Assembly: GCF_027943255.1 (NCBI RefSeq)
Contig: NC_072893.1
Span: 17,258,001 to 17,322,000, forward strand
DNA length: 64,000 nt
From: Anastrepha obliqua
Lineage: Eukaryota; Arthropoda; Insecta; Diptera; Tephritidae
Direction: 5' to 3'
The position numbers and the translations under genes are program-made. The notes under the pieces were generated by a model. The model did no database searches and had not been told where the DNA came from. It saw nothing but the letters and a program-made list of their open reading frames with translations. Each line of letters begins with the position of its first letter. The first letter of the stretch is position 1. Below are positions 40,615 to 52,789 of this stretch, one piece after another.

Positions 40615-41785
40615 AAATTATTCAAAAAACAAATTGGCATGCCATTAAACTTCATTTGGGTTGCAACTAAGATTTATTGATTTCAAAGAAACCATTTCAC
40701 ATCATCTTTTAACCAAAGCCGAATCAGAAACTTACTGAGACAGTAGCTGAATACATATATACATTCCACGGGCATTTGTGGCAATTCTTTGTCTCTACTT
40801 CTCAGCAACGCTACTGTTTTACTCAAAAAAAGATGTCGCTACGCATCAAACGAAGTGTTTTGAATTCGTCACTACGCTCCCGACCTATCATTTCTCTACT
40901 GGGTTGTTCGAGATTTTTTTGCTGGTAGTATTGAAGTAGTACTTATATACATTCGAGCATATTATATTATATGTTAATACGTACAAACTTGTAATTTCTG
41001 TGTATTTTCGCGTCTGTGCACTCCCTCTATTTAGGTTAGTAATGTTAATGCTGCCGATTATGAAGTTCTGTTGAAACATATTGTTCGACAAGTTTTGTGA
41101 GAGTTTCGAGGATGTATGCGCATATATTTCTATGCATGTATGTATGTGTGCCAGAAACTATTAGAAGATTAGCGCATGAAGCAGCATTAGAGCCATAAAA
41201 AAGTTGATATATTTTGATAAAATATGTAAGTCTTCCCAAAGTTTAATGAAAAGCTGTAAGCATCGTTCAAAATAAGCCACTAGGGTTAGGTGTAAAGCAC
41301 AAAATTTGAATTCAATAGTGCACCCATATTTTCAGACGCTGCTTTGCCATTATGTACAATATACGATTTTGGCCAACGCTTCCACTATTTTCTTATTTCA
41401 TCACACCTAACTATAGCAAACTTTATTCGAACTACGTAGGAAATAAAAACAAAAAAACGCTATTTTGGACTTGGTCTTCAATTTCTCTGAAAAAGTATTT
41501 ATTTGTAGTATACTAAAGTGTACTAAAAAAATTTTGAAAAAAAAATTCATAATTTTGAAATTTATTCAATATTGAAACTATTGATATGTAGGTATTTAAA
41601 GTCAGTTACCTTGGGCCGCTCTTAAAACTTTTATAAATTTTTATTTAGACTCTTTAGGATAAAATGTACTTTCTAAAAAAATATTTCTTCAATTTGTACT
41701 ATATTCAAATACGGGAAGCGAACCAGTAAAAATAATGCAAAATACTTTTCCTAGCATATTTCGAAACGACTTCTAAATCGCCGAC
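40615..41785. other. Non-coding stretch
   Basis: Mixed-composition sequence with short CATG/TATG-rich runs near 41,120-41,150. No coding frame or element motif was recognised. Confidence 0.4.
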
Positions 41786-41789
41786 TCCA

Positions 41790-42010
41790 TCAAGCTTCAG
41801 CGACTTAAGTGGGTTGGGCATCTTTTGAGGATAGACCAAAACGATCTATGATAGCAATCTTTATAAAAGAGGTCATCCAAGGAAAACTTGAACTGATACA
41901 CTTATTGACAACGCCAGGATTTTTGGACTGAAAAGCTGGAGGATTCTGTAAAGAATTAACATTCTTCGTCGAAGTTATTGAGAGAGGCCAAGGTTCAACC
42001 CCAACCGTCC
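41790..42010 (+). pseudogene. LINE C-terminal fragment (endonuclease/RT type)
   Basis: The plus strand, with frame changes, reads RLKWVGHLLRIDQND (about 41,801-41,845), HPRKT.TDTLIDNARIFGLK (about 41,872-41,930) and a C-terminal tail. The KW.GH..R block is characteristic of the end of RTE/craft-like LINEs. It lies between the two related tandem arrays. Confidence 0.55.
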
Positions 42011-42169
42011 CGCCAACATTGATCATAATTGCATTCGTTTGAAAATTGATTGAAGCATCGCTATGAACATTAGTAAGCAGATTCGTTGCACATATTTGAA
42101 TATAACTCGAAAAGTTATGAGAATCCACTGTGAAACGCGTTGGGATTACTGAAAATGGTATCAGTTAAT

Positions 42170-43060
42170 AATATTATAAAATAAATAAAATCTGATTTAA
42201 TGTTTTTTCTTTTTTATTAAGTTTTATTTTGCTAAAAATAATCGAAGATAAAAAACCATAGAATTTTCCTAATTTTAAAATTTAAAAAATATATTTCACT
42301 TAAAAACACAATTGAATTTCTATTTCAAAAAAAGTTTTTTTTAAAGCTAATTTTATAAGGATTGAAAAAATTTTAAAATAACCAACAATATTTTACATGA
42401 AAAAAGCAATTGAATTTTTTTCCAAATTTTTAGTATGAAAATTTTATAAAAAAAAATTTTTAATTAAAAAAAACAATTGAATTTTGTCCCTAATGTTTTT
42501 TTAATATGTAAATTTTATATAATAAGAAAAAGTGAAATTTTAAAAGTCCTACAAATAGCCAAAGATATTTTATTAAACCGAACAATTGCATTTTTTTCCA
42601 TAACAATTTTAAAAAAGGTAAATTTTATAAGAAAAAATTTTTAAATGCTAATATGTATTTGTATGTGTATATAAAAAGGAATTGAACATTAAAAAAAAAA
42701 TTTTAAAATAAATTTTATAAAGAAAAAAAATTGAAAATGCGAAAAATAATGAAGACATTTTAATAAAAAAAAACCGAAAAATTAAATAAAAATAACTAAA
42801 GATATTTTACTTCAAACCTATTGAGTTTTTTTCAAACAATTTTTTTAAGTAGTACATTTTATAAATTTTTTTTAAATATATTTTAATCTAAAAAAATTAA
42901 AAATGTTAGAAATCAAAGAAAATTTTTTAATTAAAAAATCAAAAATATCTTCCAAATTTCTAACGTGTGTTTATGTAAAAATATATTTAATAGTAATAAA
43001 AAAAAGAATCATTAAAAATTTTAAAAGAGCCAAAGATATTTTACTTAAAAAAAGTTTTAA
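42170..43060. repeat. AT-rich tandem array 2, same family as 39,110-40,320
   Basis: The motifs AATAACTAAAGATATTTTAC or variants (42,230, 42,372, 42,546, 42,735, 42,785, 43,015), CAATTGAATTTTTTTCC and AAATTTTATAAG recur at irregular 50-190-bp steps. It is more degenerate than array 1. Confidence 0.7.
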
Positions 43061-43064
43061 AATT

Positions 43065-44740
43065 GAACAAATGCAATAATAATTTATATTTATGTAAATA
43101 TAAAATATAATAAAAACATTCATTGTATAAAAATCCTCAACTTTTAAATACTCATAAATCTCAACGTATTGCAAAATTTTTATTTTCCATATTTGCACGC
43201 ATATTTCTGCATTAGTTTACATAGTTATACCTACATGCATAGTTATGATCAACATTTAACTCGATATTTTTCTATTTCCCAACAGAAACATATCCTTTAA
43301 CAATTTTCTGTTTGCTTTCATTTAATTTAACATTTGTCGACACTGTAAATCACCTCTGTTGAAATTCCGTGGTGAAAACTATTAAACACTGTTAGCGGCC
43401 AAACAGAAATAATTTCCAATTCGCTTTCGCACCTTCTCAACTTTTTTACGTTCTCTGACGTAGTATTTGCGTTTATCGTAAATTTGTGGTAAGTTTTAAA
43501 TATTTGATTTCACGTTAGCTGCACACTCGCTTCTCTATTGTGTTGTGCCGGTTTCGCCAAAGCTATTATTTTTCATACTCTGCTTCTACGCATTTACTAT
43601 GAGCAGGGTTGCCTTGACAACTTGATTTTGCTGATTGATATTGATAACTTTTTAGTCCGATGGTTTTTAATTGAAAATTAAAAATTTTTGCATTAACCTC
43701 TTGACTACCAAAGTTGCGATTTTGGTGAAAGTTTCAGTTATTGTTGTAATATATGGAAAAAAAAACAAAACAAACAATGACACAAAGAATGCACTTTTTA
43801 TATGAGAGGCTGTTTTTATTGAAATTTTTTTGACGTTTAGGCCACTTGCATTCAACTTATTGTATGCGTTTATTGGGTACGGGTGAATTTTTTAATGAAT
43901 ATGAATAAAATTAATTTAAATAAATCGAAATTAATTAAAAAATGAAATTAAATAATAATCAAAAACAAGTATGAATTATTAAGGGAAATAATAAAAAAAA
44001 TAATAATAATAATATATAATAAAAGAAAAGTACCTATGTGAATACCCAATACATACAATTTTACAAATGTATTGGGTATATATATATAAGTTTATATTTA
44101 AATGCTATACTTCGCTGCTTATATATATATTTTTTTCTTTTATTTGAAGTCGAAAATTTATAATTTTTTTTATTATAAATTTATTTAAATAAATAAATAA
44201 AATTAGTTCAAAAAAGGGTTTAAAATTTCATGAAATTTCTCTTGGACTCGAAAAAGTTAAGCGAAATATAACTCGTGATCTCATTGAATTCGGTTAGTGC
44301 GCGGCCAACAGGAGCATTACGCGCAAAATTCGTGTAAATCAATTTAAGAGGAAATGGGTAAGTGTTGTGTAGAGCTCTAGTACGGATATGAAAGTGGATG
44401 CTCTATAACAAAGATTAGCATTCAATTTCACCTTTGGTTGCACTAAAAACAAAACACAGTGAGAATACAGACCTTCTATTCTCTAGGGATTTTAAGGATT
44501 AAAATCAAGCGGGAATTATAGAATGGGATATGATCAAGACGAATCTGTTCAAGGTGGTAACATTCGAGTAACAGCATATTTTTAATTAGAACTGTTGAGC
44601 GAAAGATGATAAAATAAAGTAATAAATGACAATGAGATACAATTGGTTTGTTGCCCATTCACAATACAACAACAACTTTCCGGCATTCCGTTTTACTGAC
44701 ATTTCCAAATTAAAGGCGAATGGAAGAACAGGAAATCAAC
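43065..44740. other. AT-rich non-coding stretch
   Basis: It includes an A/T-only zone (43,900-44,215). Short open frames are low complexity. No element or gene was recognised. Confidence 0.4.
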
Positions 44741-44744
44741 TACT

Positions 44745-45010
44745 CTAATCGCACCACACATATGTACGCCTTAGATAGGATTCGACAATTTTAACGATCT
44801 GAGAGCATATCTAAGAATCGACTTCTGTACCCGTAATTGAAATTTGATGGCAAGGCCTCCAGGTAAATGCTGCATACTCTAATCTACAGCGAACAAAGTA
44901 AGTGGACATTAATTGGAGAGTGTAAGGGCTCGACAGTCTCGGGCTATTGCGCCGTATAAAACCTAAGATTGAGTAAGAAGTGGCACAAAAAAAAAAACGG
45001 AGTACATTGT
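44745..45010 (-). pseudogene. Jockey-like LINE reverse-transcriptase fragment
   Basis: The minus strand reads ILGFIRRNSPRL (about 44,925-44,965), YFVRCRLEYAAFTWRP (about 44,855-44,905) and, after a frame change, QKSILRYALRSL (about 44,790-44,830). These are the thumb-region blocks following the YADD box in jockey-related LINEs. It is truncated on both sides. Confidence 0.65.
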
Positions 45011-45115
45011 TGAATATGTCCAAATTAGCTGATGGGCTGGGATTGTGTTGCTGATATAAGAAAAAAAAATCAACTAATAACAACATTTAGTTGCCATCTG
45101 AACAACGTGCTCCAC

Positions 45116-45645
45116 TTAGGGGGTTAGGGGTAGTCAGAATTTTCAAAAAATTGAATTTTTTTTGCATTTTCTTTAAGTATAATATCCTAAAAAGATTGTG
45201 TGAAAATTTGAAGTGAATCCGCATGGTAGATTTCAATAAAATTTATGCTGCCTTTGAAAAACATAAAAAACTCGTGCTTGATAGAAAGATTTTTTTTTTT
45301 CGATTTATTTTAAACAACTAATTATAGGTTTTTTTCTCGAAAATCTGAAAAATATTTCCTGAGGCCGCCATATTGTTGATTTTGAAAAAACGCTTCGATC
45401 AGGCACAGGATTATCTATTAATAAACTAATTTCTCATGTCCGATTGATTTTAGATGAATCTCCAAGTACTTGTGATGATCACCGCAAAGGACTTCTGGAG
45501 AAACGGGCTCCACACAAACAGCGTTAACTTTTACAATTATTAATTTTTTTGTTTGGATTTTTCCAAAGTCAAGTCAAAACATAATGTATTAATGCTATGT
45601 CTTTATTTTTGTAATATAAGGCAATTGACTAGCAAACAAAAATGA
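45116..45645 (+). repeat. Interspersed repeat family A, shorter copy
   Basis: It aligns with the reverse complement of 17,225-17,890 from TTAGGGGTAGTCAGAATTTTC to CAATTGACTAGCAAACAAAAAT. About 150 bp present in the other copy is missing at about 45,222, between GAATCCG and CATGGTAGATTTC. Non-coding. Confidence 0.8.
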
Positions 45646-45759
45646 TTGATTAATATACATACCTATATTTAAGAATATACACAGAAAATTTAATATTATT
45701 CCGGTGAATATTTTCGAAGTAACACGCAAATTTGAAAATGCGTTTTAGAGTGCTTAAAA

Positions 45760-46130
45760 GTACAAGGCCGGAGTGGAAACGCTTGGCTGGAACTTTAAAC
45801 GCGTTTTTCTCAAAATGATGTTTTCAAAGTCGGAGACCAACATTACTCGAAAACGGCTAAACCGATTGGTCTCAAATTGTAACACGAGCTCCTTAATATA
45901 TTTTTTAGTAGTTAATGGAAGATTTTTTCTCACCGATAATTTTTTGTTTGTTTTATAAACAATTAAGGCCGAAATTTTGGTCAAATATCGATATTTTTTG
46001 TTTGTTTTGAGAAACCACCATTTTGTAAAAAAGAATTTATTTTGCTTATTCCTTCGAATCACTATTAGATTTAATATTACTTTCACGAAATCTGTTTGGC
46101 TTTTTAATTTCAGAGGATCCAGTTCAGAGA
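45760..46130 (+). repeat. Dispersed repeat sharing a core with 50,240-50,400
   Basis: AAACGCGTTTTTCTCAAAATG (45,798), AAAGTCGGAGACCAACATTAC, ACGGCTAAACCGATTGGTCTC and CAAATTGTAACACG match, in order, blocks at 50,309-50,390. Identity is moderate. This is a conserved core of a non-coding element family. The small open frames here carry no domain. Confidence 0.65.
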
Positions 46131-46139
46131 TATACTTGT

Positions 46140-48540
46140 CACCTCAAAACGTCTTTTGTGAGGGGAGCTAACAGAGATAAGCTGTAGCTCCTTTCCAAAT
46201 AAATATTTTTACTAATTCTAAGTCTAAAAATACAGTTAAAATATAAAGTAATATGTGTACAAATTTTTAGATCAATAAGTTTAAAAGTTTCATTAGAAAA
46301 AGTTCTGGAAAATTCGCTTTTTTTCGACCTTCTAACTGTATATAATCCCTTCATGGAACATTTAAACTCATATCATCATTATCAATTCCATCAGTTCCAA
46401 GTTGGAGCGTGGGGCCACATTTCAATAGGGTCTTAATTCATATACTTCTAATTTTAATTTGTTTTTCCATTTTGATTAATTATTTATTTACTGGAAATAT
46501 AATATTATTTATAAATAATTATCTTACAATTAAAAGGCGCTAGCTACAAAGTCTTCCAACCTATTATTTTTTTAATTCAAGCTATTTTCTTTAACAAATC
46601 TATACATTCCCCAAACTATTTACATACAACTTAAGTTCAATCTTAGCAAATTTACCTTGGCAGCCCTACTTTGGCAAACGAACCATAGTAAAATACAAGC
46701 GAGTGGTCTGGCGGTGGTGGCACAAGAGGAACTATTTACGCTGCACGTAAGCAACGTTGCGTTACGTTCGGCGTTTTTAATGCGGCGGCGCTTTAACCAC
46801 TCACAGCAGCAGTGCCAATCCAGTCAGACTACGGTGGGTTGATTGTTTGTTTGCTGGCTGAAGTTGTTTTCAGTCTGAAACGAATTGTTGTGAGCAATGG
46901 ATGGAAGAGAAATTGGCTGCGTTTAGAATATTTCAACGGGTTCGATTCTTTTTGTGTGAATTTGTGAATTGTTGATGGGGCAAAGAAGCTAGCCAGTGTC
47001 AGAATCAGAGTCAATGTGGTGAAGTACAGTGACAGACAGACGGCAGGCCGGTAGATTATCAGATAGGCACTGAAGCTTGAAGTTGTGGCAGAAGAAGTTG
47101 AGTAGCACAACCGAAAAGGGTGATAGCACCTAGTAAATGCCGGTGATTTTGTACGCGTAAACGCTAAATTGAGTAGACAAAAAATAATAAAAACAAAAAA
47201 AAATTTAAAAGAATACAAAAAAGCTAAAATTTTGTGCTGTAAATTGCAGTGAAATTTAAGTTATATAAATATTTGAAATAAAATCGTAAATCTGTAATCT
47301 GTGCAAACCCTTGTAGCGCTGGGTTTGTGCGCCTAAAAGTCTATCAAGTCTGCCAATAAACTGCAAAGAATGCAGACAAACACGCAAATGAACAGGTAGA
47401 GGATAAATGCGAAGGATACAAAGTTGTAGCAGCCTGAGTGGATATACACTATCTGTAGCCGACGTAAAGGCTAAGTGGTGGCAAAGCTTGCGCTTAACCT
47501 GTCACTGTAGTGTTTGCGTGTGTATGTGTACGTGCGATAATTTCTGTGTGCAATTCACTACATATACTTAAAGGAATTTTATTACGACGCGAATGCAAAC
47601 TGCTTTAAAAGATTCCGCATATTTCAATACTGGCAAATCTAGCAATCAATCAAAATTCCCACTCAAGCTGCGTGCATTGGTATTTGCAATAAAAATACAT
47701 ATCCTTACATACATCCACACATACATACGTATTGAAAAAAGTAAATCTTTCATAGAATAGCGAATCTTGGAGCAAGAAAAAAAGTGCAATTGAAAAAAAT
47801 GTAAACAAAAATTTAAGTTTATAAAATCCTTAAAGCATAAAGTTGCAAAAAAAAAACCTAAATCAAAGAAAAAGTAAAAACGACTGACTGCCAAACAAAC
47901 GAGCCAAATTAATAGCTCTCCGACTGGTAGACAACCAAACCTCCCCCACAGAAAAGCCTAACATACCAAAAACACGCAGCGACAAAGGATCAAAGCAAAA
48001 GGATAATTTGATAGCACTGGCGCGCAGTGCGATAACAAAAACAAAAACCAAAATAACAAAAAATGCGACGTGCAACATGTCTGATAAAATCAAAAGTATG
48101 CCTTGCGTCTCATAGATACCAGTAGTTGTGCTTAGCGTCTGCCTTAGCTGCTTTGACAGGACAAGGTAAACAACAACAAGTAGCAAATTTATAAGAATAC
48201 CTTTTTCAACTCAATCCGCGTTTAACGGTATCAGTGGAATTGTGCAGTGCATTATTTTCTGTATATGTGTTTGAGCGCGCGGCGCGAAGTGGTGGTTCAA
48301 AGCAAACCAATTCCTTTTGTATTCGTACTCTTCTTTTGGGGGTGCCCACTTTTGATATACAACACTAAATACTGGGAGGAAAAAACAATACAAAGACTGC
48401 AACTTTTGTATTCTCTTCACAATCAATGTAAGTCTAGAGTTAAATACTTTTGCTACCAACATTTAAAGAGTTCAACAGAAATCTGTTTTACTTATATGGA
48501 CTAATTGAATAGATTTTATAATATACTCGTATGCGTGACA
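46140..48540. other. Unique-looking, less AT-rich non-coding stretch
   Basis: The zone 46,640-47,160 and parts of 47,280-48,480 have balanced composition and no repeat motifs. They could be host sequence such as a 5' untranslated exon or intron, but no coding frame, promoter set or splice pair can be defended. Open frames are short and on both strands. Confidence 0.35.
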
Positions 48541-48549
48541 TAAAACTAT

Positions 48550-48760
48550 AAAAATATATGTATATATATAGGTATATATGTAAATGTATGTGTCGTTCGA
48601 CAAATAGGCAATACCCGTTCGACATTTGTTCGAAAAATAGAGCCACCTACTGCCTCCAAACGGCTGATGGGAGAAGCTTTTTCATGGCAGAAATACGCTC
48701 GAAGGCTTGCCATTGACTGCCAAAGGGCGACCGCTATTCACTAGAAAACAAGACATTAAA
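48550..48760 (-). mobile_element. SINE, partial copy
   Basis: The reverse complement matches the body of the SINE at 15,683-16,020: TTCATGGCAGAAATACGCTC and GCTTGCCATTGACTG... correspond to reversed CTGTCATGAAGAAG...GGCAATGGCAAACC. The TA-rich tail lies at 48,550-48,580, as expected for minus orientation. The tRNA-like 5' part is missing. It borders the minisatellite at 48,840. Confidence 0.7.
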
Positions 48761-48769
48761 GAAATTTTT

Positions 48770-49480
48770 TTTATTTATTTTGTTTTTAAGAAAATCTGGT
48801 GTGATGTTTTTAAAAATGAGAAAAAGAACAAAACATTTACATTTTTTTCTCAAAAATTTTGAATAATGGAATAAAATTTTATTCGCAAAACTTTTGAATA
48901 AAAAAATTTTATTTTATTTTGAAAATAATAAAGGAATTAAATTTTATTCTCAAAAATTTTGAATAAAGGAATTAAATTTTATTCTGAAAAATTTTGAATA
49001 AAGGAATTACCCTTTTTTCAAAAATTTTATATGAAGTGTTTAAATTTTTTTTTTAAATATTCTGAATAAGGAAATAAATTTTTTTTTTAATTTTGAACGA
49101 AGGCATTCACTTTTATTCGCAAAACTTTCGAATACAAAAATTAGATTTTTTTCTAAAAAATGTTGAATAAAAAAATTTAATTTTTTGAATAAAAACTTTT
49201 AATTTTTCTCAAAAATTTTGAATAAAGAATTACATTTTTTGTCAAAAATATTGAAAAAAGGAATTAAATTTTATTCTTAAGTATTCCGAATAAGAAAATT
49301 ATATTTTATTCTGAAAAATTTTGAATAAAGCAACTAAATTTTATTCTGAAAAATTTTGAATAAAGGAATAAAATTTTATTATGAGAATTTTTGAATAAAG
49401 AAATTTAATTTTTAATTTAAAACTTTCGAATAAAAAAACTAAATTTTATTCTGAAAAATTTTGAATAAAGGAATTTTTTC
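48770..49480. repeat. AT-rich minisatellite, ~36-bp unit
   Basis: The unit AATTTTGAATAAAGGAATTA + AATTTTATTCTGAAA recurs about 15-18 times with degeneration; it is clearest at 48,930-49,020 and 49,315-49,480. Both ends touch fragments of the same SINE. Confidence 0.8.
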
Positions 49481-49484
49481 ATGT

Positions 49485-49540
49485 CAGAAATACACTCGAA
49501 GGCTTGTCATTACCTGCTGAGAGGCGATCGCTATTAAAAC
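49485..49540 (-). mobile_element. SINE body fragment
   Basis: TTTCATGTCAGAAATACACTC and GCGATCGCTATTA match the reversed SINE body, the same segment as 48,690-48,745. It is only about 55 bp long. Confidence 0.6.
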
Positions 49541-49544
49541 AGTG

Positions 49545-50105
49545 TTTAACAAAAAATATAATAAAAGAAAAAAATTTCTTCCGAAGAAAAATTTTTTTAA
49601 ACGGATATTTTAGCATAAAAATTTAAAAACATATATTTTCTATTAAACTCAAAAAATTTCTTCCAAAACAATTTTTTTATGTATATTTTATCATGGATAT
49701 TAATATTTTTAATATATATTTACTAAATTTAAATATTTATTAAAAAATCTAAAATATTTCATTTTAAAAACACTATACCAAAATTTTTCACATCGAATAT
49801 ATCTCAAAATTATTAATTTTATAAAAATTTTTCCAATTTACCAGAATTTCAAAATTTACGTCATATAAAAATATTTGGGTCACTTGACAAGGAAAGGCCC
49901 ATATCTCGAAAAAGTTGAGCATCAAATGATGAGGTTTCACAACTTGAGTTAATTTGCTCTGGTGGTGGCCTACAGCCAAGATCTTTACCCTAGCTACATT
50001 TAAATTGCGATCACTGACTGAGAATTTCGGCAATAATTGTTTGTTTGTTAAAAGTTCTAGAAGTTAATAATCACGAAAATGTAAGTCGACCTTAAATACC
50101 ACGCG
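49545..50105. other. AT-rich non-coding stretch
   Basis: No repeats with a clear period and no gene were recognised. Confidence 0.4.
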
Positions 50106-50113
50106 ATATTTAA

Positions 50114-50846
50114 GGGGGGGGGGGGGGGTAGGGTCACAAAATCGAAATTTTTTTTCTTCACTCATCTTATAGTAAATCATTTCAAGAATGTTGTGTCAAA
50201 ATTTTAAGTGGATCGGAGCAGAACTCTCAAAGTTATAGCCTTTGTAGGCACTCTACCTCGAATGCGGAGCATCGATAATTTCTTAGAGTCATTTTTTCAA
50301 ACGCGTTTTTCCCGAAACGACTTCTTAAAAGTCGGTGCCAATCACAACTCCGAAACTATTCAACCGATTCTTTTCAAATTTGGCACACGTTTTCTAAATC
50401 AAAAATACCTCCCCCCTACACTGTTTTTTTTTATTTTTTGTTTTCTAAGGTTGTTTTTCACTTACAAATATGGCGAAATTTTTCGCCAAAAATGCTCGTT
50501 TTACGTTTTTTTGCCACCAAAACTACAAAAATGAAAAAAAAAAAAATGTATTAATGTAGGGGGGAGCATTACGTCATACTTTAACTGAAAAATTCGACTT
50601 TTTTAGTTTCAGATGATTCTACGACGAATGCCGATTGGCACCGCAGAGCACCTCTCGAAAAACATATCTCCAAAAAAACTCTGTCATGGGCTTATTTGTC
50701 AATATTTTATTATTAATATTTTTTAAAAACTTATTGAAAAGATGTACAATAACATGCAACTGATTTTATTAAAGTATCTTAAGCCATATTTCTGTAAAAA
50801 ATTCACAAAAAAAGTGTTTTTTTTAGCGCTAAACCCTACCTCCCCC
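50114..50846. mobile_element. TTAA-flanked MITE with G-rich inverted termini
   Basis: The left end is a run of 15 G followed by TAGGGT (50,114-50,134). The right end, reversed, is GGGGGAGGTAGGGT. TTAA flanks both (50,110-50,113 and 50,847-50,850). The 733-bp interior is non-coding and contains the AAACGCGTTTTTC...CAACCGATTC core shared with 45,760-46,130. Internal CTCCCCCCTAC (about 50,408) and GTAGGGGGGAG (about 50,557) form an inner inverted pair. Confidence 0.7.
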
Positions 50847-50854
50847 TTAATTAA

Positions 50855-51075
50855 AGGCCGCTTTTTTTTGCTTAAAAAAAATTTGAAAAAAAAAACTCTA
50901 TACCTATAGTGTTTTTTTCACTTCATGGCAATATTTGTTAGGAGTAAAAAAAGAAAAAATAAGAAATATTATACAAAAAAATTAACTTAAATGCGAAATT
51001 CAATACATCCTCAATAAAAAATTGATTCGGAAGACGCATGATAAATGTGTGTAATATACAACTAATAGCGCACTA
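50855..51075. other. Short AT-rich spacer
   Basis: No feature recognised. Confidence 0.4.
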
Positions 51076-51079
51076 TTAT

Positions 51080-51300
51080 TGTTAATTATCACTTTAAAAA
51101 ACCGGTTTGACATCGAAACAACGACATTTCGAAACTCCGAAAGTGGGATTCAAGACCATTCTTACAAAACGACGCTACGTACCTCCTTTACCATCTGAAA
51201 CTAAATTCTTCCAGCGTATATTCGATGTGTTATCGATCGGAACTCCACATATTCTTGATCGGATTTACGTCCGGGTGATGATCACTTTAATACTTGAATC
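51080..51300 (-). pseudogene. Tc1-like transposase C-terminal fragment
   Basis: The minus strand reads HHPDVNPIKNMW (about 51,243-51,280; usual SPDLNPIENLW, containing the third catalytic block) and, after frame changes, FRNVVVSMSNRFFKVI (about 51,090-51,140), the usual C-terminal SMP.R...VI block. Short and mutated. The plus-strand open frame at 51,107-51,346 is its shadow. Confidence 0.5.
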
Positions 51301-51499
51301 TGCTTCTCCCGAAGTCAACGCCAGGTGCCGTGTGACGCAAGTATGACAGCTTTACCTTGCTGAAATATAACATCAGGTCATCGATAAAGTTAATCAAGAG
51401 CCTTTCCTACAAATTTATTATTTATCTGAGTTCCTACGTTCGGAAACTTTGCATAATAATGAAAACAATAGGGATCAACGAGATTGATTATTTTTATAA

Positions 51500-52540
51500 A
51501 GGTGAAACTAAAATTTCCGAAAAAAATTAAAATTTTTTTTCAGAGTATTTAAAACTTTCGAATTTTTTTTATAACTACAGACGATTTAAACCTTTTTAGG
51601 GCAATTTGGATGATTAAAAATTGGATAATTAATTTTGTGCCACCTGGTATCTGAGTACTTTAAATTTTCGAAATTTTTTTTTATATGCAACGATTTAAAC
51701 ATTTTTAAGTCAATTAGGTTGATTAATAATTAGATGATTAATGTAAAATTTTCGAAATTTCCTTATTGATGCAGACGATTTAAAATTTTTTAGATCTGAC
51801 TATTTTAAACTTTCCAAATTTTTTTATATATGCAGACGATTTACAATTATTTAAATCAATTTGGATAATTAATTTTGCGCCACCTAGTATCTGAGTATGT
51901 AAAAATTTCGAAATTTTTTATATGTGTAGACGATTTAAACATTTTAAAGTAAATTTGGTTGATTAAAAATTGGATGATTAATTTTGCGCCACCTTGTATC
52001 TGAGTTCTAAAATTTTTGAAACTTTTTATATATGTAGACGATTTAAATATTTTTAAGTCAATATGGTTGATAAAAAATTCGGTTATTAATTTTGCCCCAC
52101 CTTGTATCTGAGAATTTTAAATTTTCGAACTTTCCTTATTCACACAAAGGATTTAAAAATTTTTAAATTTGACTATTTTAAATTTTCCAAATTTTTTTAT
52201 ATATGCAATCAATTTGGATGATTAATTTTGCGCCACCTTTTATCCGAGTATTTTAAATTTTAGACATTTTTTTATATGTAGACGATTTAAACATTTCTAA
52301 GTCAATTTGGTTGATTAAAAAATGGATGATTAATTTTGCTCCATTTTGTAACTGAGTATTTTAAATTTTCCAATTTTTTTTTATATTATATATGCAGATG
52401 ATTTGAAAAATTTTAAATCAATTTGGATGATTAAACATTGCATGATTAACTTTACGCCACCTTGTATCTGAGTATTTTAAACTTTCGAAATTTTTTATAT
52501 ATGCAGACGATTTAAAATTTTATAAATCAGTTTCAAGCTT
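51500..52540. repeat. AT-rich tandem array, ~110-bp period, carrying GCGCCACC termini
   Basis: The phrase ATTAATTTTGCGCCACCTTG followed by TATCTGAGTATTTTAAA recurs near 51,637, 51,880, 51,987, 52,097, 52,230, 52,338 and 52,455. Between occurrences lie TATATATGCAGACGATTTAAA and TTGGATGATTA blocks. The GCGCCACC phrase equals the end of the element at 56,571-57,480 and of the fragment at 40,425. Confidence 0.85.
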
Positions 52541-52789
52541 TTCCGACTTGCAAAGCTCCAGTCAGATTACAATAACGACGCGGTTTGGTGTGATAAAAAT
52601 TGCCTTCACCTAAATTTTAGGAAATGCTTTCAGATATCGGTTTCAAAGTCTAGTCAGTTATTTGCTATCTCATATTTAAAAATGAACGGAATGGAATCTC
52701 GTCATTATGAACGAAGTTTCTGTACCGACTGTAATTTTTGATTCCATATTCCTATTTCTGAATCACTTAATTTATTTAATTTCTGACTC

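Noticed and set aside
46640..47160. Possible host promoter and 5' untranslated exon
   Set aside because: Composition is gene-like and a TCAGACT-type initiator can be picked, but no TATA/DPE set, splice donor or coding exon could be defended.
51107..51346. 79-codon plus-strand frame
   Set aside because: Antisense to Tc1-like C-terminal motifs; no independent domain.
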